Assembly (NCBI GenBank): GCA_022340485.1
Contig: JAJDNX010000071.1
Span: 1 to 38,528, forward strand
DNA length: 38,528 nt
DNA from: Gammaproteobacteria bacterium
GTDB taxonomy: Bacteria; Pseudomonadota; Gammaproteobacteria; UBA9214
Direction of reading: 5' to 3'
Part shown: in pieces, positions 30,374 to 38,528 of the stretch
How the letters are laid out: the number at the start of each line of letters is the position of its first letter
Numbering within the stretch: position 1 is the first letter of the stretch
Notes under the pieces: model-generated
Told to the model about the DNA's origin: nothing
Database searches by the model: none
The model's input: only the letters and a program-made list of their open reading frames with translations
Position numbers and translations under genes: made by a program

Positions 30374-30572
30374 GTCTTGTCTCCAGCAGTCAGGCACCCG
30401 TACAGCGAACCGCTGATGTTGCACCCTGGTTAACGAGCTGCTTGATAAAGTAAGCCTTGCCGCTCCATAGATCAAGACAAGAAAAAATCACACCGAAAGG
30501 GCGGCGCCGAGCATCCCCTGGCATCGAACACCCGGGGTATTTGCAGCATGTCCTGGCTGCATTTGCAGCCGC

Positions 30573-31442
30573 CTATTCGAACACCACCGTGCGGTTTTCA
30601 TAGACCAGGATATTGTGGTGCAGGTGGTGCCATATGGCGCGTGACAGCACCATCTTCTCGAGGTCGCGTCCCTTGCGGACCATGTCTTCGACTGAATTCT
30701 CGTGGCTCACGCGCACCACGTCCTGTTCGATGATCGGCCCGGTATCCAGTTCGGCGGTTGCATAGTGGCTGGTGGCACCGATAATTTTCACCCCCCGCTC
30801 ATGGGCGGAGTGGTAGGGACGGGCACCGGGAAACGCCGGCAGAAAGGAATGGTGGATATTGATGATGCGGTCCGGGTACCTGTCGATGAATCCGTTACCC
30901 AGGATCTGCATGTAGCGCGCCAGTACGATGAAATCAATACGATACTGCTGCAGCAGTTCAAGTTGCTTGAGCTCCTGCTCCTTGCGGTTTTCCGCTGTGA
31001 CCGGCAGGTGCACATAGTCGATACCGAGACGCCCTGCCGCGGTTTGCATGTCCGTGTGGTTGCTGATAATCAGCGGGATATCGACCTGCCACTCGCCGGC
31101 TTCGTAGCGCGCCAGGATGTCGTAGAAACAGTGCGGCTGTTTTGATACCAACAGGGCCATGCGCGGCACTTCATCAGAGAAATGCAACTGCCAGTTCATC
31201 GAGAAGCGCCTGGCTACGAGGGTTTCAAAGTATTCACCAATCTTCCCGTCGGCGATGACGAAGTCCTGCAGGTCCCATTCGATGCGCATGAAAAAGACCT
31301 GCCGCTCGGTATCCACGTGCTGGTCCAGGTAAAGGATATTGCCGCCATTCTTGAATATGAACTCGGTAATGGAGATCACGATCCCCTTCTGGTCCGGGCA
31401 GTGAATTAGCAGTATGGCTGACTTCGAGGTCGGGTTTTCCAT
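30573..31442 (-). CDS. purU: formyltetrahydrofolate deformylase
   Basis: ACT domain LLIHCPDQKGIVISITEFIFKNGGNI and formyltransferase domain INIHHSFLPAFPGARPYHSAHERGVKIIGATSHYAT. Confidence 0.96.
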   Translation of the reverse strand: MENPTSKSAILLIHCPDQKGIVISITEFIFKNGGNILYLDQHVDTERQVFFMRIEWDLQDFVIADGKIGEYFETLVARRFSMNWQLHFSDEVPRMALLVSKQPHCFYDILARYEAGEWQVDIPLIISNHTDMQTAAGRLGIDYVHLPVTAENRKEQELKQLELLQQYRIDFIVLARYMQILGNGFIDRYPDRIINIHHSFLPAFPGARPYHSAHERGVKIIGATSHYATAELDTGPIIEQDVVRVSHENSVEDMVRKGRDLEKMVLSRAIWHHLHHNILVYENRTVVFE

Positions 31443-31466
31443 GTGGCTCTTCATCTTCAGGGGGAA

Positions 31467-31491
31467 TAAAAAACGGCCCCGCAGGGCCGTT
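31467..31491 (-). terminator. Rho-independent terminator after rpoH (minus strand)
   Basis: On the minus strand AACGGCCC-TGCG-GGGCCGTT followed by a T-rich tract. Confidence 0.85.
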
Positions 31492-31512
31492 CTGATTATA
31501 TACAGCCTGGCG

Positions 31513-32385
31513 TCAGGCAAGCATGGTCTTTTTCAGCTTGCCAAGCGCACTTTTTTCCAGCTGGCGGATGCGTTCGGCAGAAACATCAAAACGGGCGGCC
31601 AGTTCATGCAGCGTGCTTTTTCTGTCTGTCAGCCAGCGTTCTTCAAGGATGGTGCGACTGCGTTCGTCCAGCGTTGCCAGTGCCTCGCTCAGGTTACCGT
31701 TACTGTCGCTGCTCCAGTCCTCCTGCTCAATCATCAAAGCCGGATCGTTGGATGCGTCTGTGAGATAGGCAGCCGGTGCAAAGTGATGGCTATCTTCGTC
31801 GTCATCCTCCACCGTGAGGTCAAAACCGATGTCCTGGCCACTCAGTCGTGACTCCATCTCCAGCACGACTTCCGGTTTGACGCCAAGGTCGTCTGCAATG
31901 CCATTGACCTCTTCCTGGTTCAACCAGCCTAGGCGCTGCTTTTTGCTGCGCAGGTTAAAGAACAACTTACGCTGTGCCTTGGTGGTCGCCACTTTCACGA
32001 TTCGCCAGTTGCGCAAAATGAATTCATGAATCTCCGCCCGTACCCAGTGTACGGCGTAGGAAACCAGGCGCACACCGGCGTCCGGATCAAACCGTTTTAC
32101 TGCCTTCATCAGGCCAATATTGCCTTCCTGGACCAGGTCCCCCAGCGCCAGGCCATAACCGCTGTAACCGCGCGCAATGCGAATAACGAAGCGCAGGTGA
32201 GACATCACCAGGTCACGTGCCGCGTCCAGGTCACCCTCATTTTGCAGTCGCAGTGCCAGGGAACGTTCCTGCTCCGCGCTCAGTACGGGCACGCTGAATG
32301 CCGCCTGGATATACTGATCCAGATTGCCGGTGGGCGGTAATGCTACTGCAAGTGTCTGATTTCTGGTTACTAAAGCCTGTGTCAT
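31513..32385 (-). CDS. rpoH: RNA polymerase sigma-32 factor
   Basis: [88 protein letters not shown] (RpoH-type region 2/RpoH box). Confidence 0.97.
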   Translation of the reverse strand: MTQALVTRNQTLAVALPPTGNLDQYIQAAFSVPVLSAEQERSLALRLQNEGDLDAARDLVMSHLRFVIRIARGYSGYGLALGDLVQEGNIGLMKAVKRFDPDAGVRLVSYAVHWVRAEIHEFILRNWRIVKVATTKAQRKLFFNLRSKKQRLGWLNQEEVNGIADDLGVKPEVVLEMESRLSGQDIGFDLTVEDDDEDSHHFAPAAYLTDASNDPALMIEQEDWSSDSNGNLSEALATLDERSRTILEERWLTDRKSTLHELAARFDVSAERIRQLEKSALGKLKKTMLA

Positions 32386-32414
32386 GTATTACCCCTCTGT
32401 CTATACTGAGGCTA

Positions 32415-32444
32415 ATCCTAGCACTCTTAACTATAGAGTGCCAA
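32415..32444 (-). promoter_or_regulatory. candidate sigma70-type rpoH promoter (TTGGCA-N18-TAGGAT)
   Basis: Minus strand TTGGCA (32444-32439), 18-nt spacer, TAGGAT (32420-32415), about 30-60 nt upstream of the rpoH ATG. Confidence 0.45.
32418..32444. promoter_or_regulatory. CIRCE element (HrcA operator) upstream of rpoH
   Basis: CTAGCACTC-TTAACTATA-GAGTGCCAA: 16 of 18 positions match consensus TTAGCACTC-N9-GAGTGCTAA with exact 9-nt spacer. Confidence 0.85.
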
Positions 32445-32539
32445 TTTCCTGATTAGTTCTCGTGAATTCGGTTTGCAGGCAGGTTTCTTGAGTGGCTTTC
32501 CTTGCTCGAGTGCGGTGGTACTGCCCGGGGTAACGCCCC

Positions 32540-33526
32540 TCAGCTGGGTTCAACGGCGTCCAGGTGGCGTCCGACCGCCAGCCAGGAGCCGAGCAGTCCA
32601 AGCAATGTGCCTGCTGCCAGTAATATCCCCAACAGCTGCACCGGGAGGGTCTCAAGGCTGAAGTCACTCTGGTAGAGACCGGCCAGCCGGGAGACCGGTT
32701 CGGATAACAGCCAAAAGCCCGCTTCCACCACCAGCCAGGCGATGAGCGCACCCAGCACACCGTACCAGATGCCGCCATAGAGAAACGGTCTGCGCACGAA
32801 ACCATTGGTTGCGCCGATGAGCTTGGTAACCAGGATTTCCTCGCGCCGGTTCTGGATTTCCAGACGAATGGTATTGCCAACGACAAGCATCACAGCCAGC
32901 GCCAGCAGCACGCTGATTATCAGGATGACACGATGTGCAATAGCCAGGATGGCCGCGAGGCGTTGCACCCACTGCAGGTCCAGCTGTGCCAGTTCGGTTT
33001 CCGGCAGCTGGCTGAAACGGTCACGCAGGGCACTGGCGGCAGCCGGGTCGATGTGGTCTCCTGCCGGTAGCACGATCATGACATAGGGTAGCGGATTTTC
33101 CTCCAATACCCCGAGGACATCTGCAAAGCTGGACTGCTGGCTAAATTCCTGCAGAGCCTGCGCCGGCGTGATCAGCTGCACGGATTCAACCTCGGGCCAT
33201 TCATCCACCTGAGCGAACAGCGCGCGTGCACTGTGGTCCGTGATGTCCTGCTTCAGGAAGATGGACAGGCTGGCTTGACCATCCCAGGAACCACTGAGTC
33301 GTTCAAGATTGCCTAGCAGCAGGTACAGCCCGGAAGGCATTGCCAATGCGATGGCGATGACGGCGGCAGTCATTAGCGTGGGAAGCCGGTTCCGGTACAA
33401 GCGTCCGAGGCTGTCGAGGGCGACCTGTGCGTGGCGTTGCAGGATGGTGCCCGGTGAGAGCATGCGACGCAGGTTGTCTTGCCAGTGGTGTTGTGACTGG
33501 CGCCGGTTTTTACGCATTCGGTTCAT
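32540..33526 (-). CDS. ftsX: cell division protein FtsX
   Basis: Permease with N-terminal cytoplasmic extension; LSIFLKQDITDHSARALFAQVDEWPEVESVQLITPAQALQEFSQ; downstream of ftsE. Confidence 0.95.
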   Translation of the reverse strand: MNRMRKNRRQSQHHWQDNLRRMLSPGTILQRHAQVALDSLGRLYRNRLPTLMTAAVIAIALAMPSGLYLLLGNLERLSGSWDGQASLSIFLKQDITDHSARALFAQVDEWPEVESVQLITPAQALQEFSQQSSFADVLGVLEENPLPYVMIVLPAGDHIDPAAASALRDRFSQLPETELAQLDLQWVQRLAAILAIAHRVILIISVLLALAVMLVVGNTIRLEIQNRREEILVTKLIGATNGFVRRPFLYGGIWYGVLGALIAWLVVEAGFWLLSEPVSRLAGLYQSDFSLETLPVQLLGILLAAGTLLGLLGSWLAVGRHLDAVEPS

Positions 33527-34194
33527 GCAGCGCCGGCAACGTCATGAGCCAGACGCCCTTGTTGCAGGGACAGTACCGGGTAATCGAGTTCCTTGATCAA
33601 GGGGATGTCGTGGCTGGCAATCAGCACGCTGACACCAACGTCATTGAAGAGTGAGAACAGTGACATGATCTCGCGTGACAACTCCGGGTCCAGGTTTCCG
33701 GTGGGTTCATCCGCCAGCAGCAGCATGGGTTTGTTGACGACGGCACGAGCAATACCAACGCGCTGCTGTTCACCGCCGGAGAGGGTGATGGGATAAAGGC
33801 GTTCCTTGCTCAGCAGGCCCAGTTTATCCAGTGCAGCCCGAACCCGGCGTCCGATTTCCTGGTGCCGGTAGCCAGCGATAATCAGTGGTAATGCGACGTT
33901 GTCAAAAACGGTACGGTCAAACAGCAGGTGATGTTCCTGGAAAATAAAGCCGATCTTGCGGCGGATATAGGGAATGCGACGTTTGCTGATGCCGGTAACA
34001 TTCTCCCCATCGAGTATGACCTGGCCACGGGTGGCGTACTCGATCAGGGCAACCAGTTTCAGCAGGGTACTTTTGCCGGCGCCGGAGTGCCCGGTGAGAA
34101 AGGCCATGACGCCCTTTTCCATGTGAAAATTGATGTTGCTCAGCGCCTCAAACCCGCCCGGGTAGCGCTTGCTGACATTGGTGAAACGGATCAT
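33523..34194 (-). CDS. ftsE: cell division ATP-binding protein FtsE
   Basis: MIRFTNVSKRYPGGFEALSNINF, GHSGAGKSTLLKL, LSGGEQQRVGIARA, LLADEPTGNLD. Confidence 0.96.
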   Translation of the reverse strand: MIRFTNVSKRYPGGFEALSNINFHMEKGVMAFLTGHSGAGKSTLLKLVALIEYATRGQVILDGENVTGISKRRIPYIRRKIGFIFQEHHLLFDRTVFDNVALPLIIAGYRHQEIGRRVRAALDKLGLLSKERLYPITLSGGEQQRVGIARAVVNKPMLLLADEPTGNLDPELSREIMSLFSLFNDVGVSVLIASHDIPLIKELDYPVLSLQQGRLAHDVAGAA

Positions 34195-34225
34195 ATGAAC
34201 GAGAGTTCCGGGTACCGAGTGGGCA

Positions 34226-35233
34226 TTACTGCTCTTTTACAAACAACGCATTGACGAATTCTTCGGCATCGAATTCGCGAAGGTTTTCAATGCCTTCACC
34301 GACTCCAATAAAGCGTATTGGAAGCCGCATCTGTTTTGCGATGGCAAATATGATGCCCCCCTTGGCGGTGCCGTCCAGCTTGGTCAGGGTGATACCGGTA
34401 AGTCCGATGGCATTGTTGAATTCCTGCGCCTGGTTGAGCGCATTCTGGCCGGTGCCTGCATCCACTACCAGCATCACTTCATGGGGTGCGCTTGCATCCA
34501 GCTTTCCCATCACCCGCTTGATCTTTTTCAACTCTTCCATGAGGTTGCCCTGGGTGTGCAGGCGCCCGGCAGTATCCGCAATCAGCACGTCCATGTTGCG
34601 CGACCGGGCCGACTGCAGGGCATCGAAAATGACCGAGGCTGCATCCGCTCCCTGTTGCTGCGCAACGACTGGCACATTGTTGCGCGCACCCCAGGTCTGC
34701 AATTGCTCAACCGCCGCAGCACGGAAGGTATCTCCGGCCGCCAGCATGACCTTCAGACCCTGCTGCTGTAAGCGATGGGTGAGTTTACCGATCGTGGTGG
34801 TCTTGCCGGCCCCGTTGATGCCGACCATCAACAGGACAAAGGGGCGAGTGCCCTCTGGAATGACCAGCGGCTGGCTGCTGGGGGCGAGTATTGCCTGCAT
34901 GTGTTTGTGCAATGCAGTCATCAGGGCGTCGGCATTACTGAACTGCTTGAGTGCAACCTGTTCGGTCAGACGGTCCATGATCTCGCGCGTTGCCTCGATG
35001 CCAACATCCGCCACCAGTAGCTGTGTTTCGATCTCTTCAAGCAGTCCTTCATCGATTGACTTGCTGCCCAGTACCAGCTCGGTGAGTCCGTCGGTGAGAT
35101 TGTGACGGGTCCGTGACAGTCCGTCCCGGAGACGTTTGAAGAGTCCGGGTTTTCCAGCGTCGTCGCTGGAGGCCGATGCTTTGTTTTTTCCGAAACCTAA
35201 CATGAAATTGGTTGTCTTTGAGAGATTAGGCAA
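34226..35233 (-). CDS. ftsY: signal recognition particle receptor FtsY
   Basis: GINGAGKTTTIGKL, DTFRAAAVEQL, DTAGRLHTQGNLMEELKKIKRV, LTKLDGTAKGG. Confidence 0.97.
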   Translation of the reverse strand: MPNLSKTTNFMLGFGKNKASASSDDAGKPGLFKRLRDGLSRTRHNLTDGLTELVLGSKSIDEGLLEEIETQLLVADVGIEATREIMDRLTEQVALKQFSNADALMTALHKHMQAILAPSSQPLVIPEGTRPFVLLMVGINGAGKTTTIGKLTHRLQQQGLKVMLAAGDTFRAAAVEQLQTWGARNNVPVVAQQQGADAASVIFDALQSARSRNMDVLIADTAGRLHTQGNLMEELKKIKRVMGKLDASAPHEVMLVVDAGTGQNALNQAQEFNNAIGLTGITLTKLDGTAKGGIIFAIAKQMRLPIRFIGVGEGIENLREFDAEEFVNALFVKEQ

Positions 35234-35301
35234 TACCGGGGTGGGTATCCTATCATCCCCAGACCATCCGGGTTAACTACCCGAAGTAAAGGAGTGAATG
35301 A

Positions 35302-36678
35302 ATGCGAAGATTGCTGCTAACCGGCCTGTTAGCCGTTGCCAGCCAGGCGGCGCTGGCGGTCGGAGTTGTCCATGAATATCAACTGGATAACGGTCTGAAA
35401 CTGATCGTCAGGGAAGATCACCGTGCACCGGTGGTGGTCTCACAGGTGTGGTACCGGGTCGGGTCGAGTTACGAGCATGACGGTATCACCGGCGTCTCGC
35501 ATGTGCTGGAACATATGATGTTCAAGGGTACGGATAAGCATCCGCCGGGCGAATTTTCGCGCATTATTGCTGCAAACGGTGGCAGTGAGAACGCCTTCAC
35601 CAGCAGTGACTACACGGCCTATTTCCAAAAACTGGAGAAAAGCCGGTTGCCGATCAGCTTCGAACTGGAGGCTGACCGGATGCGCAATCTGCACTTGCAG
35701 GATGAAGAATTCCAGAAGGAAATCAATGTGGTGATGGAAGAACGGCGGTTGCGCACCGAGGACAAGCCGACAGCACTGACCTATGAACAGTTTGGTGCAG
35801 TTGCCTTTACCAGCAGTTCGGTACGCATCCCGACGATTGGCTGGATGAATGATCTGGAGAACATGCAACTGCCTGATCTGCAGCATTGGTACGAGCGCTG
35901 GTATGCCCCCAATAACGCCATCGTCGTGGTCGTGGGCGATGTTGAACCGGAGGCCGTATTCGCACTGGCAAAGAAATACTTCGGGCCACTGAAGCCGGAA
36001 GAGATTGTGCCGCCCAAGCCTCGTATTGAACCGCCCCAGAAAGGCAAGCGAGACATTATCGTGGAGGCGCCGGCCGAGGTGCCCTATACCATTCTGGGTT
36101 ACAAGGTGCCGGTACTGGCGACTGCCGAGGAGCGCTGGGAACCCTATGCGCTGGAAGTGCTGGCCAATATCCTGGACGGTGGAGACAGTGCCCGCCTGAC
36201 CCGTGAACTGGTACGTGGCAGTCAGATTGCAACCAGTGCGGGTGCCGGCTATGACCTCTACGAGCGGCAGGCAGGCCTGTTTTTGCTGGATGGCACACCG
36301 GCGGGATCACGCGCTGTTCCCGAGTTGCAGGCGGCATTGTTCGAACAGATTCAACGTCTGCAGGAGGAACCGGTTACCGATGAGGAACTGGCACGGGTTA
36401 AGTCCGGCGTGGTGGCCAGTGCCGTTTATGAACTGGACTCGATTTTTTACCAGGGGATGAAAATCGGTCAACTGGAAGCGGTCGGCCTGGACTGGCGACT
36501 GGCCGACGAATACGTGCAGCGTATCAATGCGGTGACGGCTGAACAGGTACAGGCCGTTGCGAAAAAGTACCTGGTCGAGGAGGCCCTGACCGTGGCAGTG
36601 CTGGACCCCCTGCCAATGGAGCAGGGCCGCCAGGCTCATGCTGACAGCAATGGAGTGGGTGATGAATACCAGAATTGA
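35302..36678 (+). CDS. M16 family zinc metallopeptidase (catalytic)
   Basis: Signal peptide; HVLEHMMFKGT (HxxEH) with downstream glutamate region NGGSENAFTSSDYTAYF. Confidence 0.94.
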   Translation: MRRLLLTGLLAVASQAALAVGVVHEYQLDNGLKLIVREDHRAPVVVSQVWYRVGSSYEHDGITGVSHVLEHMMFKGTDKHPPGEFSRIIAANGGSENAFTSSDYTAYFQKLEKSRLPISFELEADRMRNLHLQDEEFQKEINVVMEERRLRTEDKPTALTYEQFGAVAFTSSSVRIPTIGWMNDLENMQLPDLQHWYERWYAPNNAIVVVVGDVEPEAVFALAKKYFGPLKPEEIVPPKPRIEPPQKGKRDIIVEAPAEVPYTILGYKVPVLATAEERWEPYALEVLANILDGGDSARLTRELVRGSQIATSAGAGYDLYERQAGLFLLDGTPAGSRAVPELQAALFEQIQRLQEEPVTDEELARVKSGVVASAVYELDSIFYQGMKIGQLEAVGLDWRLADEYVQRINAVTAEQVQAVAKKYLVEEALTVAVLDPLPMEQGRQAHADSNGVGDEYQN

Positions 36679-38008
36679 ACCTTCCCTGCAGCGGTTGATC
36701 GGTGCCGTTCTGTTGCTGTGGCTGGCGGCAATACCGGCAGTGTCGGCAATGCCGGTGATACAGCACTGGGTGACGGATAACGGCGTGCGGGTCTACTTTG
36801 TGGCGGCACCGGAGTTACCGATGGTGGATGTCAATGTCACCTTCGCGGCGGGCAGCGTACGTGATGACGGGCATGCCGGCCTGGCGCACATGACCAGCAC
36901 GCTGCTGACTATGGGAGCAGCCGGACTCAGTGCGGATGAGATCGCCAGCCGCACAGAATCGCTGGGTGCCGAGCTGAGTAGTTCGTCTGCACGTGACATG
37001 GCCTCGGTAAGACTGCGCAGCTTGAGTGATGCAGAACACCTGCAGCCGGCACTGAAGCTGCTTGCGGATGTGATCAACCGGCCGGATTTCAACAAGGCGG
37101 ACTTTAAACGGGAACGTGAACGTACGCTGGTCTCGATTCGCCACAGCGAACAGTCACCTGCCACGGTTGCCGAGTACACCTTTTTCCGGGCGCTTTACCA
37201 TGACCATCCCTACGCACTGCGTCCCAGCGGTACCCTAGAAAGCATCAGCGCCATAAGGCTTGACCAGATCAAGGCATTTTACAAGCAGTATTACGTTGCA
37301 CGTAACGCCGTGTTTTCTATTGTAGGTGACCTCGACCGCAAGGCGGCAGAAAAGCTGGTAGAGCAGGTAATCGGAAAGTTGCCGGCCGGCGAGCGTGCCG
37401 CTGCAGTGGCACCAGTCCCGGCCCTGACGAAAGCAGAAGAACAGCGTATCTTTCATCCCTCCACCCAGACGCATGTGCTCGCAGGTGCACCGGGTATGCA
37501 CCGGGGTGATCCGGACTACTTTCCATTGTACGTGGGGAATCACGTACTCGGTGGCGGTGGACTGGTATCGCGCCTGAATGAGGAAGTACGCGAGAAGCGC
37601 GGTCTCTCCTACAGCGTCAGCAGCTACTTTTCTCCCATGGAACAGGACGGGCCCTATCTCATTTCCTTGCAGACCCGTAATGACCAGGTAGATGATGCCC
37701 TGGCCGTAATGCGGGGGATATTGCAGGACTATGTTGATCATGGCCCCACTGAAAAGGAGCTGCTCAACTCGAAGAAGAATATTACCGGTGGTTTTCCTCT
37801 CGCAATCGCCAGCAATTCCAATATCCTCGATTACCTCAATATGATCGGATTTTATGATCTGCCACTCGACTATCTGGATACGTTCAACAGCAAGGTAATG
37901 GCAGTCACGCGTGCGCAAATCATCGATGCCTTCAAGCGCCGGGTAGTGCCGGGAACCATGGTGACCATTATTGTGGGGGGTGAGGAGCCGTCTGCCACTG
38001 CACTCTGA
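36662..38008 (+). CDS. M16 family peptidase-like protein lacking the HxxEH motif
   Basis: M16 fold motifs (VGDLDRKAAEKLVEQVIGKLP, REKRGLSYSVSSYFSPM) but GLAHMTSTLLT in place of HxxEH; ATG 36662 overlaps the preceding gene by 17 nt. Confidence 0.92.
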   Translation: MNTRIEPSLQRLIGAVLLLWLAAIPAVSAMPVIQHWVTDNGVRVYFVAAPELPMVDVNVTFAAGSVRDDGHAGLAHMTSTLLTMGAAGLSADEIASRTESLGAELSSSSARDMASVRLRSLSDAEHLQPALKLLADVINRPDFNKADFKRERERTLVSIRHSEQSPATVAEYTFFRALYHDHPYALRPSGTLESISAIRLDQIKAFYKQYYVARNAVFSIVGDLDRKAAEKLVEQVIGKLPAGERAAAVAPVPALTKAEEQRIFHPSTQTHVLAGAPGMHRGDPDYFPLYVGNHVLGGGGLVSRLNEEVREKRGLSYSVSSYFSPMEQDGPYLISLQTRNDQVDDALAVMRGILQDYVDHGPTEKELLNSKKNITGGFPLAIASNSNILDYLNMIGFYDLPLDYLDTFNSKVMAVTRAQIIDAFKRRVVPGTMVTIIVGGEEPSATAL

Positions 38009-38178
38009 TTGCAGCGCGCTACTGGAAGGAACGGGGCTCGTGAACTGACCCCTGGCAACCCTGCTTGCCCGGGAATGACCGCAAAGAAACCGCTAGGGAT
38101 TGTGCCGAATAACCCTGTCCATACTTGGCCTATCAGTATTTGCTGACGGGCCGTGTAGCCTTTGGCTGACTGAAAATC

Positions 38179-38248
38179 CTTTGCCCGCCCGGTAGGGTAG
38201 CGCACTGGACACCCGGAGACGGGCCTGGGCAAGGAAGCCCGCTTTTTT
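38179..38248 (+). promoter_or_regulatory. candidate transcription attenuator with alternative antiterminator/terminator pairings
   Basis: CTTTGCCC-GCCCG (38179-38191) can pair with CGGGC-(ct)-GGGCAAGG (38220-38234); CGGGC (38220-38224) alternatively pairs with GCCCG (38237-38241) ahead of T6. Confidence 0.55.
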
Positions 38249-38277
38249 GTACTCAACATACCCATGGAGGGCGCGCG

Positions 38278-38528
38278 ATGTTTTTTTCAGGGAAGTCAGG
38301 GCTGTGTATGACACAGTGTGTAGGTGCATGTATTGCTGTACTGTCAATGTCGCCTGTGCAGGCGCAGACAGTCCTATCTGAAGTGCTCTATGATGCGAGC
38401 ACTACCGATAACGGCAATGTTTTTGTTGAATTGTACGGCACGCCTGGCAGCGTGCTCGATGGCCTGTTGCTGGAGGGTGTGAATGGTGCGGACGGCAGTG
38501 TCTACCGCAGTGTCGCGCTGGCCGGCAC
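38278..38528 (+). CDS. lamin-tail-domain (LTD) secreted protein, truncated by window end
   Basis: ATG 38278 with SD GGAGG; MFFSGKSGLCMTQCVGACIAVLSMSPVQAQTVLSEVLYDASTTDNGNVFVELYGTPGSVLDGLLLEGVNGADGSVY...; open to the window edge. Confidence 0.75.
   Translation, partial: MFFSGKSGLCMTQCVGACIAVLSMSPVQAQTVLSEVLYDASTTDNGNVFVELYGTPGSVLDGLLLEGVNGADGSVYRSVALAG

Noticed and set aside
30374-30480. FNR site upstream of uspA (TTGATCTATGGAGC on the minus strand)
   Set aside because: Only one half-site fits; the second half-site is not matched.
34251-35105. 284-aa plus-strand ORF antisense to ftsY
   Set aside because: ftsY on the minus strand has all SRP-GTPase motifs; the plus-strand ORF is Ser-rich shadow sequence with no recognisable domain.
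38041-38215. GEMM-I (c-di-GMP-I) riboswitch upstream of the LTD gene
   Set aside because: Fragments resemble the aptamer (GGCAACC...GGGAATGACCGCAAAG and CGGTAGGGTAGCG), but their spacing and the tetraloop/receptor arrangement do not assemble into the consensus by eye. I report only an unassigned structured leader; cmsearch with RF01051 would decide.

Overview
The window is about 38.5 kb of densely packed chromosomal DNA from what looks like a gammaproteobacterium. Nearly all of it is conserved core genes. In order: yicC-gmk-rpoZ-spoT-ridA-recG-ubiC-ubiA; comF divergent from bioBFHCD; a DUF2244 protein; a caa3-type cytochrome c oxidase locus (coxB with fused cytochrome c, coxA, a 39-aa membrane ORF, ctaG/cox11, coxC, a DUF2909 protein, surf1, a SCO-like protein, ctaB); a DUF523 protein; a secreted protein followed by a c-type-heme HAMP sensor and a class III nucleotide cyclase; a MacAB-like ABC exporter; CBS, UspA and purU genes; rpoH-ftsX-ftsE-ftsY on the minus strand; two M16 peptidases; and the 5' end of a lamin-tail-domain protein. 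No rRNA, tRNA, CRISPR array, transposon or prophage was recognised. The observations most worth a second look are: (1) a near-perfect CIRCE (HrcA) operator over a candidate rpoH promoter; (2) a heme-c/HAMP sensor and a cyclase separated by one in-frame TGA, a split or recoded receptor cyclase; (3) a leader before the lamin-tail gene with mutually exclusive antiterminator and terminator pairings, a candidate uncharacterised riboregulator; (4) a BirA-type operator overlapping the comF start; (5) an oxidase locus without ctaA and with a SCO-like protein that seems to lack the copper-ligand His. All calls were made by eye; no searches or folding programs were run.
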